Assembly: GCA_963989385.1 (NCBI GenBank)
Contig: OZ022499.1
Coordinates: 103,757,271 to 103,821,270, forward strand
Direction of reading: 5' to 3'
Length of the DNA: 64,000 nt
Source of the DNA: Ctena decussata
Lineage: Eukaryota; Mollusca; Bivalvia; Lucinida; Lucinidae
The notes beneath the pieces were generated by a model that worked only from the letters and a program-made list of their open reading frames with translations, was not told where the DNA came from and searched no databases. Shown piece by piece: positions 43,720 to 55,782 of this stretch (positions are counted from its first letter, which is position 1; every line of letters begins with the position of its first letter). The translations under genes and the position numbers were made by a program.

Positions 43720-44265
43720 TTAAAGGTAGGTTCCTGGACTAGCAATAACAATATGTTCACAAAATAATTTCGTCTTTTTCTGAGTAGTATTGAATTCTCC
43801 TATTTTTCTGAATTTGTTGCTACTGAGAAAATCATCAGATGTTGAAGAAAATAGTCATTTTCCCTTTTGGTTCATTTTCTTTCGTTGGGATTCCAGTTCT
43901 AAAAATAACTATGTTTATTATGTCTATAAGTGTACGATTTCTGATGCCATTCTCCAAAGGTCAATTTTCTTTTGCTGCGAGCTCTCCTAGAGGTCCTGGC
44001 ATGGCAGATGGATTAAAATTATCCCAAAATGCAATGCAGCATGACCTCAGTTGTGTTATCTATTTTTGACGCGAACTAAAAATAGCGCTAACTGGTGTGC
44101 GAAGCACAGTTAGGAAATCCCTTGCAAAACAACTTTTCTAATACTTTTCTATTTACACTTTTTAGTGAAACTTATTCGTTCCCTTTTTATAAGTGCTTTC
44201 CAACAACTTGGATGAAAGATCATCAAAATTATGATGCATTCCAAAGTACAGGAACCTACCTTTAA
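43720..44265 (-). mobile_element. 546-bp MITE with TTAA flanks (copy 2, inverted)
   Basis: TTAA-AGGTAGGTTCCTG on the left; CAGGAACCTACCT-TTAA on the right. The interior is the reverse complement of copy 1 at 1753-2297 (for example 'GATGCATTCCAAAGTACA' near its right end). The length differs by one base. Confidence 0.85.
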
Positions 44266-44835
44266 AGGAGTACAGCTGGAAATATACCGCGTCCGCGGGA
44301 ATCCTCGGAAGGCAATTATTGGCGTCCGGGTCGGAATTTTCGCGTCCAGGGGCGCCGAATTCGGCGTCCCGGAGATCCCTGCTCCCATTTCGCCTACTCA
44401 AAAATATATCACTATTCCCGTTTCGCCTACTCACATTTTTTTTGCGTAAAAATGGTAATGAATGTTTTTTATCTTTAAGTTTTATTTTTTTTACACAATT
44501 ATTTAACCAAATTTTATAACATGCTGCATAAAATATTTCAAAACAAAACTTAACAAAAATAAAATTATAATTATAAATATCACAGTTCAGAAAGTTCGGA
44601 GTTATCTATCAGCTTAAAATAAGCCCCCTTCCCCACCACCTTCCCCCTCCCCCATCTCCTCTTTTAGCTGATGTAGTACAAGCAATTTATAAGTTTCTCA
44701 AATCCTGAGTGTACTCACCATATAGCTTACATATTGAGCTAATTATCAACAGGCTTATTACAGCATTCTATAATCCTTCCGTAATTAGCAGTCATGCCTA
44801 TCAGATGGTTTTGATAAAAAAGAGGCTTATATACA

Positions 44836-46208
44836 TAAGAGCTGATTAGATTTTGGTGACCTTGACCTCATTTTCAAGGTCACTGGAGGAATTAGATGAC
44901 AATTTCTTGTACCCACGATATCTCTTGAACCAATGGATGGAATTTAACCAAACTTGCATGGATACACCATTGGGACAAGTTTAAAAGCTGATTAAATTTT
45001 GATGACCTTGATCTCATTTTCAAGGTCACTGGAGGACTAAGATGGCAATTTCCTATTACCACAATATTTCATGAACCAATGGATGGAATTTCACCAAACT
45101 TGCTTGAATACACCATTTGGACTAGCTTATGAGCTGTTTAGGTTTTGGTGTCCTTGACCTTATTTTTAAGGTCACTGGAGGACTAAGATGTCAATTTTTT
45201 GTACCCACAATATCTCCTGAACTAATGAATGGAATTTGGCCAAACTTTCATGGATACATCATTTGGACAAGTTTAAGAGCTGATTACATTTTGGTAACCG
45301 TGACCTCATTTTCAAAGTCACTGGAGGACTAAGATGACAATATCTTGAACCCATGATATCTCGTAAACTAATGGATGGAATTCCACAAAACTTGCATGGA
45401 TACATCATTGGGACACATTTAATAGCTGATTAGATTTTGATGACCTTGACCTTATTTTCAAGGTCACTGGAGGACTTAGATGACAATTTCTTATACCCAG
45501 GATGTCCCCAAACTAATGAATGGAATTTCACCAAACTTTCATGGATACATCATTGGGACAAGTTTACGAGCTGTTTAGATTTTGGTGTCCTTGACCTTAT
45601 TTTAAAGGTCAGTGGAAGACTTAGATGACAGTTTCTTGTACCCATGATATCTCTTGAATCAGTTGATGGAATTTCACCAAACTTGCATGGATACATTACT
45701 GGGACTAGCTTAAGAGCTGATCAGATTTTGGTGACATTGACCTCATTGTCAAGACAACAGGAAGAGATAGATATGATAAATTTCACTTAAATTGATATGT
45801 CTCAATAGCTTTTGGCTTGATTTCCACTTTACTTTCATAAATTTACCTTTTGGACAACCTCAAGAGTCTACTGTGTTTGAATGACCTTGACCCCATTTTC
45901 AAGGTCAAAAGCTAACTTACAAATGCTATTTTTTCTCTTAAAATGAGTTATATCTTGAACCAATTGACATTTCATCAGGCTTGCATGAATATATTGTTTT
46001 GACAGGTTTAAGACATGTTTAGCGGTTGGTGACCCTGACCCATTTTTCAAGAACATAATCTTATATGTAGGATATCTTTAGAACCAGTGGATGGATTTTC
46101 TCCGAACTTGCATAGATATTTTATTTGTACAGGCTTTTTATTCATTAGAGGGAATGGGAAATGGGCTGGTGGGGGGACATCAGTTTTTCTCCGAAAAACA
46201 TTTTTAGT
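44836..46208 (+). mobile_element. Second TGTCCGCCCACC-family element, 5' truncated
   Basis: Units with 'GACCTTGACCTCATTTTCAA' and 'ACCAATGGATGGAATTT' run in the same order as the copy at 39896-41292. It ends 'GGTGGGGGGACATCAGTTTT' then 'AAACATTTTTAGTTTC'. The 5' hairpin is missing. Confidence 0.85.
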
Positions 46209-46981
<773 letters not shown>

Positions 46982-47040
46982 TAGAGCCCAAAGTGTATTA
47001 AAAATTGCTCTAATAAATAAAACAAAGGTGAATGGATATA

Positions 47041-47968
47041 CGAGGGGAGTTCAATAAGTTTGTGGAACTCCGTCTCGGGGTTTAACTCACAGGTTGGAAG
47101 ATGGTTTCAACATTATTTTTCAATATAATCCCCCTTTACTTCAATGCATTTGGCCCACTTTTCTGTTAAGCAGTCTATGCCTTTGAAATAAAAGTTGTCT
47201 GTTTGGTCCATAAACCAAGCCTCTGTAGCAGCCTTGAGCTCATCGTCGTCCCTAAATCTCGTTTTCACGCAAGTGTGACTTCAAATTTTGAAACAGATAA
47301 TAATCACTTGGGGCCAGGTCTGGACTGTATGGCGAGTGATTTAACTGCTTGAACTTGCTCTCACAAATAGCTGCTTGTGCAACTCTGGACTCCACCCTTT
47401 GCTGACAATCTTGCATGTTCAGGTTTGTGGGTACCCACCTGGCAGATACTTTTGACATGCCTAAATGTTCATGGATTATAATGTAAACATTTCCATTAGA
47501 AATACCACATTCTGAAGCAAGTTCGGCAACTTTGATTCGCCGATCGTTTAGCACAAGTCTTTCAACACTGACGATCATCTCCTGGCTGATGACATCAGCA
47601 GGGCGACCTGGCCTTGGGTCATCTTGTAAGGAGTCTCGCCCACGTTTAAATTCTGCTGACCACTTTGCCACTGTGGAATACCTTGGGCTACAATCACTAT
47701 ACACACCAGCCATGCGCCAATGAATTTCTTTGGAGTTTGCACCCTCCTTAGTGAGGAACTTTATGATTGCCCTGAACTCAATATTCTGACTTTCCATTTT
47801 TGCCTATGGGTATAGGTTTTCAAACAAAAAGTAAGAGCAAAAAATGTATGTGTTGATTGAACGGCTGTTATCATTTAACTGACAAAGGTTTACACTGCAC
47901 AAAAATGAAAAAAATCTTGAATTGTATAGAAAGATACTGAGTTCTATGAACTTATTGGACTCCCCTTG
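47041..47968 (-). mobile_element. mariner element, internally deleted
   Basis: Left end TA-CGAGGGGAGTTCAATAAGTT. The complement of the right end is CAAGGGGAGTCCAATAAGTT. The length is 928 bp, short of the usual 1.3 kb. The minus-strand transposase is broken (see 47252-47797). The right TA is disturbed because another element begins directly beside it. Confidence 0.88.
47252..47797 (-). pseudogene. mariner transposase with central deletion
   Basis: The N-terminal helix-turn-helix region is intact ('IIKFLTKEGANSKEIHWRMA', 'STVAKWSAEFKRGRDSLQDD', 'PRPGRP'). The frame passes 'WVPTNLNMQDCQQRVESR' and then jumps to 'FKQLNHSPYSPDLAPSDYYL'. The intervening catalytic segment, including the HDNA-type motif, is missing. 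A frameshift after 'LKSHLREN' precedes the C-terminal part. It cannot be an active enzyme. Confidence 0.9.
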
Positions 47969-47969
47969 T

Positions 47970-49159
47970 TATGCCCCCAACTTCGGAGAAGTTGATGGGG
48001 CATATTGGTTTGGGCCTGTCCGTCCGTCCGTCCGTGAGTCCGTCTGTCCGTCCGTCCGTCCGTCCGTCTGTCCGTCCGTAACACTTTTTTTGCAGGTGGG
48101 AAACTCAAAAACCGCTTAAGCTAGGATCTTGAAATTTTATATGTGGCATGTACATGAAAAATGAGCAGACCCGTGTTTTTTCTTTTTTTCACCGGTCATG
48201 TATTTACAGAGTTATGCCCCTTTTTCAACTTGGTCTATGGAACCTTGTGAACAAAATATCTCAAGAACCCCTGATGCTAGGATCATGTAATTTTGCAGGA
48301 AGACATTGCCCAAGGTGTAGATGACCTGATTAACTTTTGGAAAAAAATTGTGAATTTTTGACTGAGTTATGGCCCTTTTTTTGACTTAGTGCATTGTAAG
48401 CCTATGGAACCTTGTGAACAAAATATCTCAAGAACCCCTGATGCTAGGAGCATGATTTTGTGCAGGAAGATACTGCCTAAGGTGTAGATGACCTGATTAA
48501 CTTTTGAAAACAAATTGTGAATTTATGATTGAGTTATGCCCCTTTTTCAACTTAATGCATTGTTAGCCTATGGAACCTTGTGAACAAAATATCTCAAGAA
48601 CCCCTGATGCTAGGATCATGTAATTTTGCAGGATGACATTGTCCAAGGTGTAGATGACCTGATTAACTTTTGAAATAAAATCGTGAATTTTTGACCGAGT
48701 TATGCCCCTTTTTGACTTAGTGCATTGTAAGCCTATGGAACCTTGTGAACAAAATATCTCAAGAACCCCTGATGCTAGGAGCATGATTTTTTGCAAGAAG
48801 ATACTGCTTAAGGTGTAGATGACCTGATTAACTTTTGAAAAAGAATTGTGAATTTATGATTGAGTTATGCCCCTTTTTCAACTTAATGCATTGTTAGCCT
48901 ATGGAACCTTGTGAACAAAATATCTGGAGAACCCCTGACGCTAGGATCATGATTTTTCGCAGGAAGATATTGCCCAAGGTGTATATGACCTGATTCAGTT
49001 TCGAAAAATAAAAATCGTGATTTTTTCACTCAGTTAAGCCCCTTTTTCGACGTAGTGCATTGAAGCCTATGGTACAAAGGAACAAGCATTATTGGATGAA
49101 CCTTCTTTAGAGGCAAGCATATGGTTGGGGGCATAGTGTTTCATAAACACATTTTCTAG
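47970..49159 (+). mobile_element. Hairpin-ended tandem-core element, ATGCCCCC family
   Basis: The 5' hairpin is ATGCCCCCAACTTC-GGA-GAAGTTGATGGGGCAT. A (TCCG)n stretch follows (48017-48080). The core has about five units of roughly 180 bp ('CTATGGAACCTTGTGAACAA', 'CTCAAGAACCCCTGATGCTA'). The 3' end is 'GGTTGGGGGCATAG' then 'ACACATTTTCTAGT'. Non-coding. It is inserted directly at the right end of the mariner. Confidence 0.88.
48017..48080 (+). repeat. (TCCG)n microsatellite inside the element
   Basis: Mostly CCGT/TCCG tetranucleotides with a few TCTG variants. A shorter form is at 49500-49520 in the related element. Confidence 0.9.
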
Positions 49160-49168
49160 TATTTTAAG

Positions 49169-49305
49169 AAGAAGCAACTCTATCTTTTTTTGCCTCCCTT
49201 CTCAAACTGGGTCAACTCTTAAAGGAAAGAATTTTGCTCCTTTGGAGCAAATTCTTTCCTTTAAGAGCTTACCCCATTTCAAAGAGCTACTTCATCCTCA
49301 GAAAC
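49169..49305. mobile_element. Foldback MITE, 'GGAAAGAATT' family, best copy
   Basis: 'TCTTAAAGGAAAGAATTTTG' and 'CTCC' face 'GGAGCAAATTCTTTCCTTTA' and 'AGAG'. The outer arms are 'GAAGCAACTCTATC' and 'AGAGCTACTTCATC'. Confidence 0.75.
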
Positions 49306-49451
49306 AAATGGTAATTCATGCAAGTTAATATAACATTATTTTCAGAAAAGAGGGAGGGGGTGTTTATTTGAGCAGATTTGTTTATTAGGATTCATGAGGT
49401 AATTGGGTCCTTATAGAGACAAATGGATGACTTGGTGCTTTCTGTCCTTTT

Positions 49452-50153
49452 TATCCCCCGACCGAAAGGTTCGGGGGATATAGCGATGAGCCTTGCATCC
49501 ATCCGTCCGTCTGTCCGTCCATAAACATTTTCTTGTCCGCTCTATATCTTGAATGCCCTTTGGAATATTTTCATGAAACTTCACAGATATGTAGAACAGG
49601 TCATGATGATGTGTCACATACAAGAATGGTAACTCTTGCTATTGTACTTTTGAGTTATGTCCCCTTTGCTGATTTTTTGGCAGATTTGTGTCCGCTCTGT
49701 ATCTTGAATACCCTTGAAATGTTTTCATGATACTTTACAGATATGTAGAACAGGTCATGGCGATGTGTCGCGAACAAGAATTACAACTCTTGCTTTCTTA
49801 CTTTTTGAGTTATATCCCCTTGATGGTTTTAGGCTGGTTTTAGGTGTGATTTTGTTTCCGCTCTATAACTTGAATACCTTTTGAAATATTTTGATGATAC
49901 TTTACAGATATGTAGAACAGGTTATGATGATGTGTCACTAACAAGAATGACGACTCTTGCTTTCTTACTTTTTGAATTATTTCCCCTTGATGGTTTTAGG
50001 CTTGTTGTAGGTGTGATTTTGTTTCCGCTCTATAACTTGAATACCTTTTGAAATATTTTGATGATACTTTACAAATATGTAGAACAGGTCATAATGATGT
50101 GTCTCGAACAAGAATGACAACTCTTGCTTTCTTACTATGGACACATTTCTAGT
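49452..50153 (+). mobile_element. Hairpin-ended tandem-core element, TATCCCCCGACC family
   Basis: The 5' hairpin is TATCCCCCGACC-GAAA-GGTTCGGGGGATA, followed by 'ATCCATCCGTCCGTCTGTCC'. The core has about four units of roughly 160 bp ('ATATGTAGAACAGGTCATGA', 'AACTCTTGCTTTCTTACTTT'). The 3' end is 'TATGGACACATTTCTAGT'. Decayed units of this family fill the left edge of the window. Confidence 0.85.
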
Positions 50154-50559
50154 TTTATATGATAATTCTCAATGTAGTTTCATTTGATAGATACGATGGT
50201 ATTTTCATGTGATGTTTAGACATTAACATTAATGCATATACAATGTTACTTCACTAAAATACAAATGATGTCAGAGTAAAAGTAATATTCACTGGCTGCT
50301 CGGTGAGTATTGTAAAATACTGACCGGTGTAACAGGCCGGTTTTTCCCCCCAGTCAGTTTTTTCCCCGGGGAAGAAACGGGCCGGCCCAGTTCTTCCCCG
50401 GGGAAGAAACTGACTAGTCAGTTTTTTCCCCACCCAGTCAGTTTTTTCCCCACCTTGATTTTTTTTATAAATTTTTATTTATCAGTGTTGGGGGTTTGGG
50501 AAAACCTGGTCATATTATTTTTGTTGCAAAAAACTTATATTAACATGAAATTCGTCTCC

Positions 50560-52750
50560 TGATGGAGGTGGGGAAAAACTGGGCCGGCCCATTCTTTCCC
50601 CACCCTGACAAAATAATACCACTAATTCTAATAAGCGAAACACATACAATGAAGGGTACAGAAAAGCTCCCCAAGTCAATCCTAACAACTAGTATAAGTA
50701 AAAACTTATCTTGTACAGTTAATTATTGAGTTGAAGAAAACTGCTTGAAGGGTGGGGGAAAACTGGGCCGGCCCATTCTTTCCCCACCCTGAAAATAAAA
50801 AATACTGACTGTATGCAAGACTAATGAATATCCAATGGAAATACTGGGTGATTACCATCTCCCCCAACTGGAATTATCCAAAGAAGAATGTTTCATTTGT
50901 TACTAACTGGCATTATGGAAGAACTGCCAGAGGGGTGGGGAAAAACTGGGCCGGCCCATTCTTTCCCCACCCTGAAAAAATTATACCACTACTTCTAATT
51001 AGTGAAACAAATTTAATGAAGGGTACGGAAAGGCTCCCAAAGTCAATCCTAAAAACTAGTATAAGTCAAAGCTGAACTTATAAAGTAAATTATTGAGTTG
51101 AAGAAAACTGTTTGGGGGTGGGGAAAAACTGGGCCTTCCGGTTATTTCCCCACCCTGAAAAAAAATACTGGCTTTACGCAAGACTAATGAATATTCAATG
51201 GAAATACTGGGTGATTACCATCTCCTCCAACTGGAATTAAGTAAAGAAGAATGTTTCACTATTTACTAAATTGAGTTATGGTAGAACTGCCAGAGGGGTG
51301 GGGAAAAACTGGGCCGGCCCATTCTTTCCCCACCCTTATAAAATTATAACACTAATTCTTATAAGGGAAACACATTTAATTAAGGGTATGGAAAGGCTCT
51401 CCAAGTCAATCCTAACAACTAGTATAAGTAATAACTTATCTTATACAGTTAATTACTGAGTTTTGGAAAACTGCTCAGGGGGTGGGGAAAAACTGGGCCG
51501 GCCCATTCTTTCCCCACCCTGAAAAAATTATACTACTTATTCTAATAAGCTAAACACATTCAATGAAGGGTACAGAAAAGCCCCCCAAGTCAATCCTAAC
51601 AACTAAGATAAGTTATAACTTATCCCATACAGTTAATTACTGTGTGGAAGAAAATTACTTGGGGGGGGGGGAAAACTGGGCCGGCCCATTCTTTCCCCAC
51701 CCTGAAAAAAATATACTGGCTGTATGCAAGAATAATGAATATTCAATTTGAAATACTGGGTGATTACCATCTCCCCAAACTTGAATAAACTAAAGAAGAA
51801 TGTTTCACCATTTACTAAATGGAGTTATGGAAGAACTGCCAAAGGGGTGGGGAAAAACTGGGCCAGCCCATTCTTTCCCCACCCTGAAAGAATTATACTA
51901 CTTATTCTAATAAGCGAAACACATTCAATGAAAGGTACAGAAAAGCTCCCCAAGTCAATCCTAACAACTAGTATAAGTAATAACTTATCCCATACAGTTA
52001 ATTACTGAGTTTTGGAAAACTGCTTGAGGGGGTGGGGAAAAACTGGGCCGGCCCATTCTTTCCCCACCCTGAAAAAATATACTGACTGTATGCAAGACTA
52101 ATGAATATTCAATGGAAATACTGGTTGATTACCATCTCCCCCTACTTGAATTAACTAAAGAAGAATGTTTCATTTGTTACTAACTGGAGTTAAGGATGAA
52201 CTACCAGAGGGCAGGGGAAAAACTGGGCCTTCGCATTCTTTCCCCACCCCTATAAAATTATATCTCTAATTCCTATAAGTGAAACACATTTAATGAAGGG
52301 TACGGAAAAGCTCCCAAAGTCCATCCTAAAAACTAGTATAAGTCAAAGCTGAACTTATACAGTAAATTACTGAGATGAAGAAAACTGCTTGGGGGGTGGG
52401 GAAAAACTGGGCCGGCCCGTTCTTTCCCCACCCTGAAAATAAATACTGGCTGTATGCAAGACTAATGAATATTCAATGGAAATTCTGGGTGATTACCATC
52501 TCCCCCAACTGGAATTAAGTAAAGAAGAATGTTTCACTATTTACTAAATGGAGTTATGGAAGAACTGCCAGAGGGATGGGGAAAAAACTGGGCCGGCCCA
52601 TTCTTTCCCCACCCTGTTAAAATCATTGCACTAATTCTTATAAGGGAATCACATTTAATTAAGTGTACGGAAAGGCTCCCCAAGTTAATCCTAATAACTA
52701 CTATAAGTTAAAACTTATCCCATACAGTTATTACTGAGTTTTGGAAAACT
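50560..52750 (+). repeat. Satellite arm A, about 12 units of 183 bp
   Basis: Each unit has GTGGGGAAAAACTGGGCC-GGCCCATTCTTTCCCCACC at about 50572, 50755, 50937, 51118, 51298, 51481, 51665, 51846, 52030, 52210, 52396 and 52577. The spacers alternate between two types ('TGTATGCAAGACTAATGAAT' and 'CACTAATTCTAATAAG'), giving a dimeric period of about 366 bp with one phase slip near 51300-51480. Confidence 0.9.
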
Positions 52751-52849
52751 GCTTGGGGGTGATTTTCTTGCCGGCTTGTTTCTGTGATATTAGGTAGCCC
52801 ATTTCTCCACATACAAGTTGTTCTGAAATCATATAACTTCCAAAAAAGA

Positions 52850-55782
52850 GTTCTTTGTTTTCAGGGTGGGGAAAGAATGGGCTGGCCCAGTTTTTCCCCA
52901 CCCCAAAAGAAAGAGCTTAAAGAATAAAACAGTCATACCATGGTACATTCATGCTGGAACATATCAAATTTCATTATAACGCATAAACACAGCCAAAAAT
53001 CCCATTTCTAAATCCAACTAGTATTTCCACCATTATCACTTTTTTTAGGGTGGGGAAAGAATGGGCCGGCCTAGTTTTTCCCCACCCCCAGAGCAGAATA
53101 ACCAACCCCTATGGTAAACAGTGAAACAAGATTTTCTTGCCTGCTTGTTTCTGTGATATTAGGTAGCCCATTTCTCCACATACAAGTTGTTCTGAAATCA
53201 TATAACTTCCAAAAAAGAGTTCATTGTTTTCAGGGTGGGGAAAGAATGGGCCGGCCCAGTTTTTCCCCACCCCCAAGAGAAAAAGCTTAAAGAATAAGAC
53301 AGTCATACCATGGTACATTCATGCTGGAACATATCAAATTTCATTATAACGCATAAACACAGCCAAAAATCCCATTTCTAAATCCAACTAGTATTTCCAC
53401 CATTATCACTTTTTTCAGGGTGGGGAAAGAATGGGCCGGCCTAGTTTTTCCCCACCCCCAGAGCAGAATAACCAACCCCTATGGTAAACAGTGAAACAAG
53501 ATTTTCTTGCCTGCTTGTTTCTGTGATATTAGGTAGCCCATTTCTCCACATACAAGTTGTTCTGAAATCATATTACTTTCAAAAAAGAGTTCTTTGTTTT
53601 CAGGGTGGGGAAAGAAAGGGCCGGCCCAGTTTTTCCCCAACCCCAAAAGAAAAAGTTAAAGAATAAGACAGTCATACCATGGTACATTCATGCTGGAACA
53701 TATCAAATTTCATTATAACGCATAAACACAGCCAAAAATTCCATTTCTAAATCCAACTATGTATTTCCACCATTTTCACTAGGATGGGGAAAGAATGGGC
53801 CGGCCTAGTTTTTCCCCACCCCCAAAAGAAAGTGCTAAAAGTATAAGATAGTCACACCGGAGTTCATACATGCTGGAACATATTAAATTTCATTATAATG
53901 CATAAACTCAGCCAAAAACCCCATTTCTAAATCCAACTATGTATTTCAACCACTATCACTTTTTTCAGGGTGGGGAAAGAATGGGCCGGCCCAGTTTTTC
54001 CCCAGTGCAGAATAACCAACCTGTATGGTAAACAGTGAAACAAGATTTTCTTGCCTGTTTGTTTCTATGATATTTTTTAGCCAATTTCTCCACATACCAG
54101 TTGTTCTCAAAACATATTACTTCCACAAATGAGTTCTTTGTTTTCAGGGTGGGGAAAGAATGGGCCGGCCCAGTTTTTCCCCACCGCCAAAACAAAGAGC
54201 TTTAAGAATAAGATGGTCACACCAGAGTTCATAAAATGCTGGAACATATTAAATTTCAGTATAATGCATAAACTCAGCCATAACCATTTCTAAATCCAAC
54301 TATGTATTTCAACCACTATCACTCTTTTTTCAGGGTGGGGAAAGAATGGGCCGGCCTAGTTTTTCCCCACCCCCAAAAGAAAGTGCTAAAAGTATAAGAT
54401 AGTCACACCGGAGTTCATACATGCTGGAACATATTAAATTTCATTATAATGCATAAACTCAGCCAAAAACCCCATTTCTAAATCCAACTATGTATTTCAA
54501 CCACTATCACTTTTTTCAGGGTGGGGAAAGAATGGGCCGGCCCAGTTTTTCCCCAGTGCAGAATAACCAACCCGTATGGTAAACAGTGAAACAAGATTTT
54601 CTTGCCTGTTTGTTTCTATGATATTTTTTAGCCAATTTCTCCACATACCAGTTGTTCTCAAAACATATTACTTCCAAAAATGAGTTCTTTGTTTTCAGGG
54701 TGGGGAAAGAATGGGCCGGCCCAGTTTTTCCCCACCGCCAAAACAAAGAGCTTTAAGAATAAGATGGTCACACCAGAGTTCATAAAATGCTGGAACATAT
54801 TAAATTTCAGTATAATGCATAAACTCAGCCATAACCATTTCTAAATCCAACTATGTATTTCAACCACTATCACTTTTTTCAGGGTGGGGAAATAATGGGC
54901 CGGCCTAGTTTTTCCCCACCCTCAGTGCAGAATAACCAACCCCTATGGTAAACAGTGAAACAAGATTTTCTTGCCTGCTTGTTTCTGTGATATTAGGTAG
55001 CCCATTTCTCCACATACAAGTTGTTCTGAAATCATATAACTTCCAAAAAAGAGTTCTTTGTTTTCAGGGTGGGGAAAGAATGGGCCGGCCCAGTTTTTCC
55101 CCACTTCCCAAAAGAAAGTGCTAAAAGTGTAAGATAGTCACACCACAGTTCATACATGCTGGAACATATTAAATTTCATTATAATGCATAAACTCAGCCA
55201 TATCCATTTCTAAATCCAACTATGTATTTCAACCACTATCACTTTTTTCAGGGTGGGGAAAGAATGGGCCTGCCCAGTTTTTCCCCACCCCCAGTGCAGA
55301 ATAACCAACCCCTATGGTAAATAGTGAAACAAGATTTTCTTGCCTGCTTGTTTCTGTGATTTTAAGTAGCCAATTTCTCCACATACCAGTTGTTTTCAAA
55401 TCATATTACTCAAATAATGAGTTCTTTGATTTCAGTGTGGGGAAAGACTGGGCCGTCCCAGTTTTTCCCCACCCCCATAAAATAGAGCTAAAATTATAGC
55501 ATATTATTACCAGAGTTCACAAGTGCTGGAACATATTTAATTTTACTACTATGTATAAACATCATTTCTAAATCCAACTATGTATTTCCACCATTATCAC
55601 TTTCTTCAGGGTGGGGAAAGAATGGGCCGGCCCAGTTTTTCCCCACCCTCAGTGGAGAATATCCAACCACTTTGGTAAACAGTGAAGCAAGATTTGATTT
55701 TCTCTCCAGCTTGTCTCTCTGATATAAATTAGCGGATTTCTCTACATAGCATTGGTTCTCAAATCATTTTACTTCAAATAAT
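52850..55782 (-). repeat. Satellite arm B, about 16 units, inverted relative to arm A
   Basis: The motif appears as the complement, GGTGGGGAAAGAATGGGCC-GGCCCAGTTTTTCCCCACC, at roughly 185-bp spacing from 52865 to 55608. The spacers again alternate ('CAGAATAACCAACCCCTATG' with 'GGTAAACAGTGAAACAAG'; 'CATGCTGGAACATATCAAAT'). 'TAAACAGTGAAACA' is the complement-side match of arm A 'TGTTTCACTATTTA'. Segments of several hundred bases are near-identical (53784-54180 and 54334-54730), so the array expanded recently. Confidence 0.88.

Noticed and set aside
50824..54746. Recurring frames with 'GVGKNWAGPFFPHP' or 'RWGKTGPAHSFP'
   Set aside because: They are translations of the GGGCCGGCCC satellite block in different units and strands, not a protein family.
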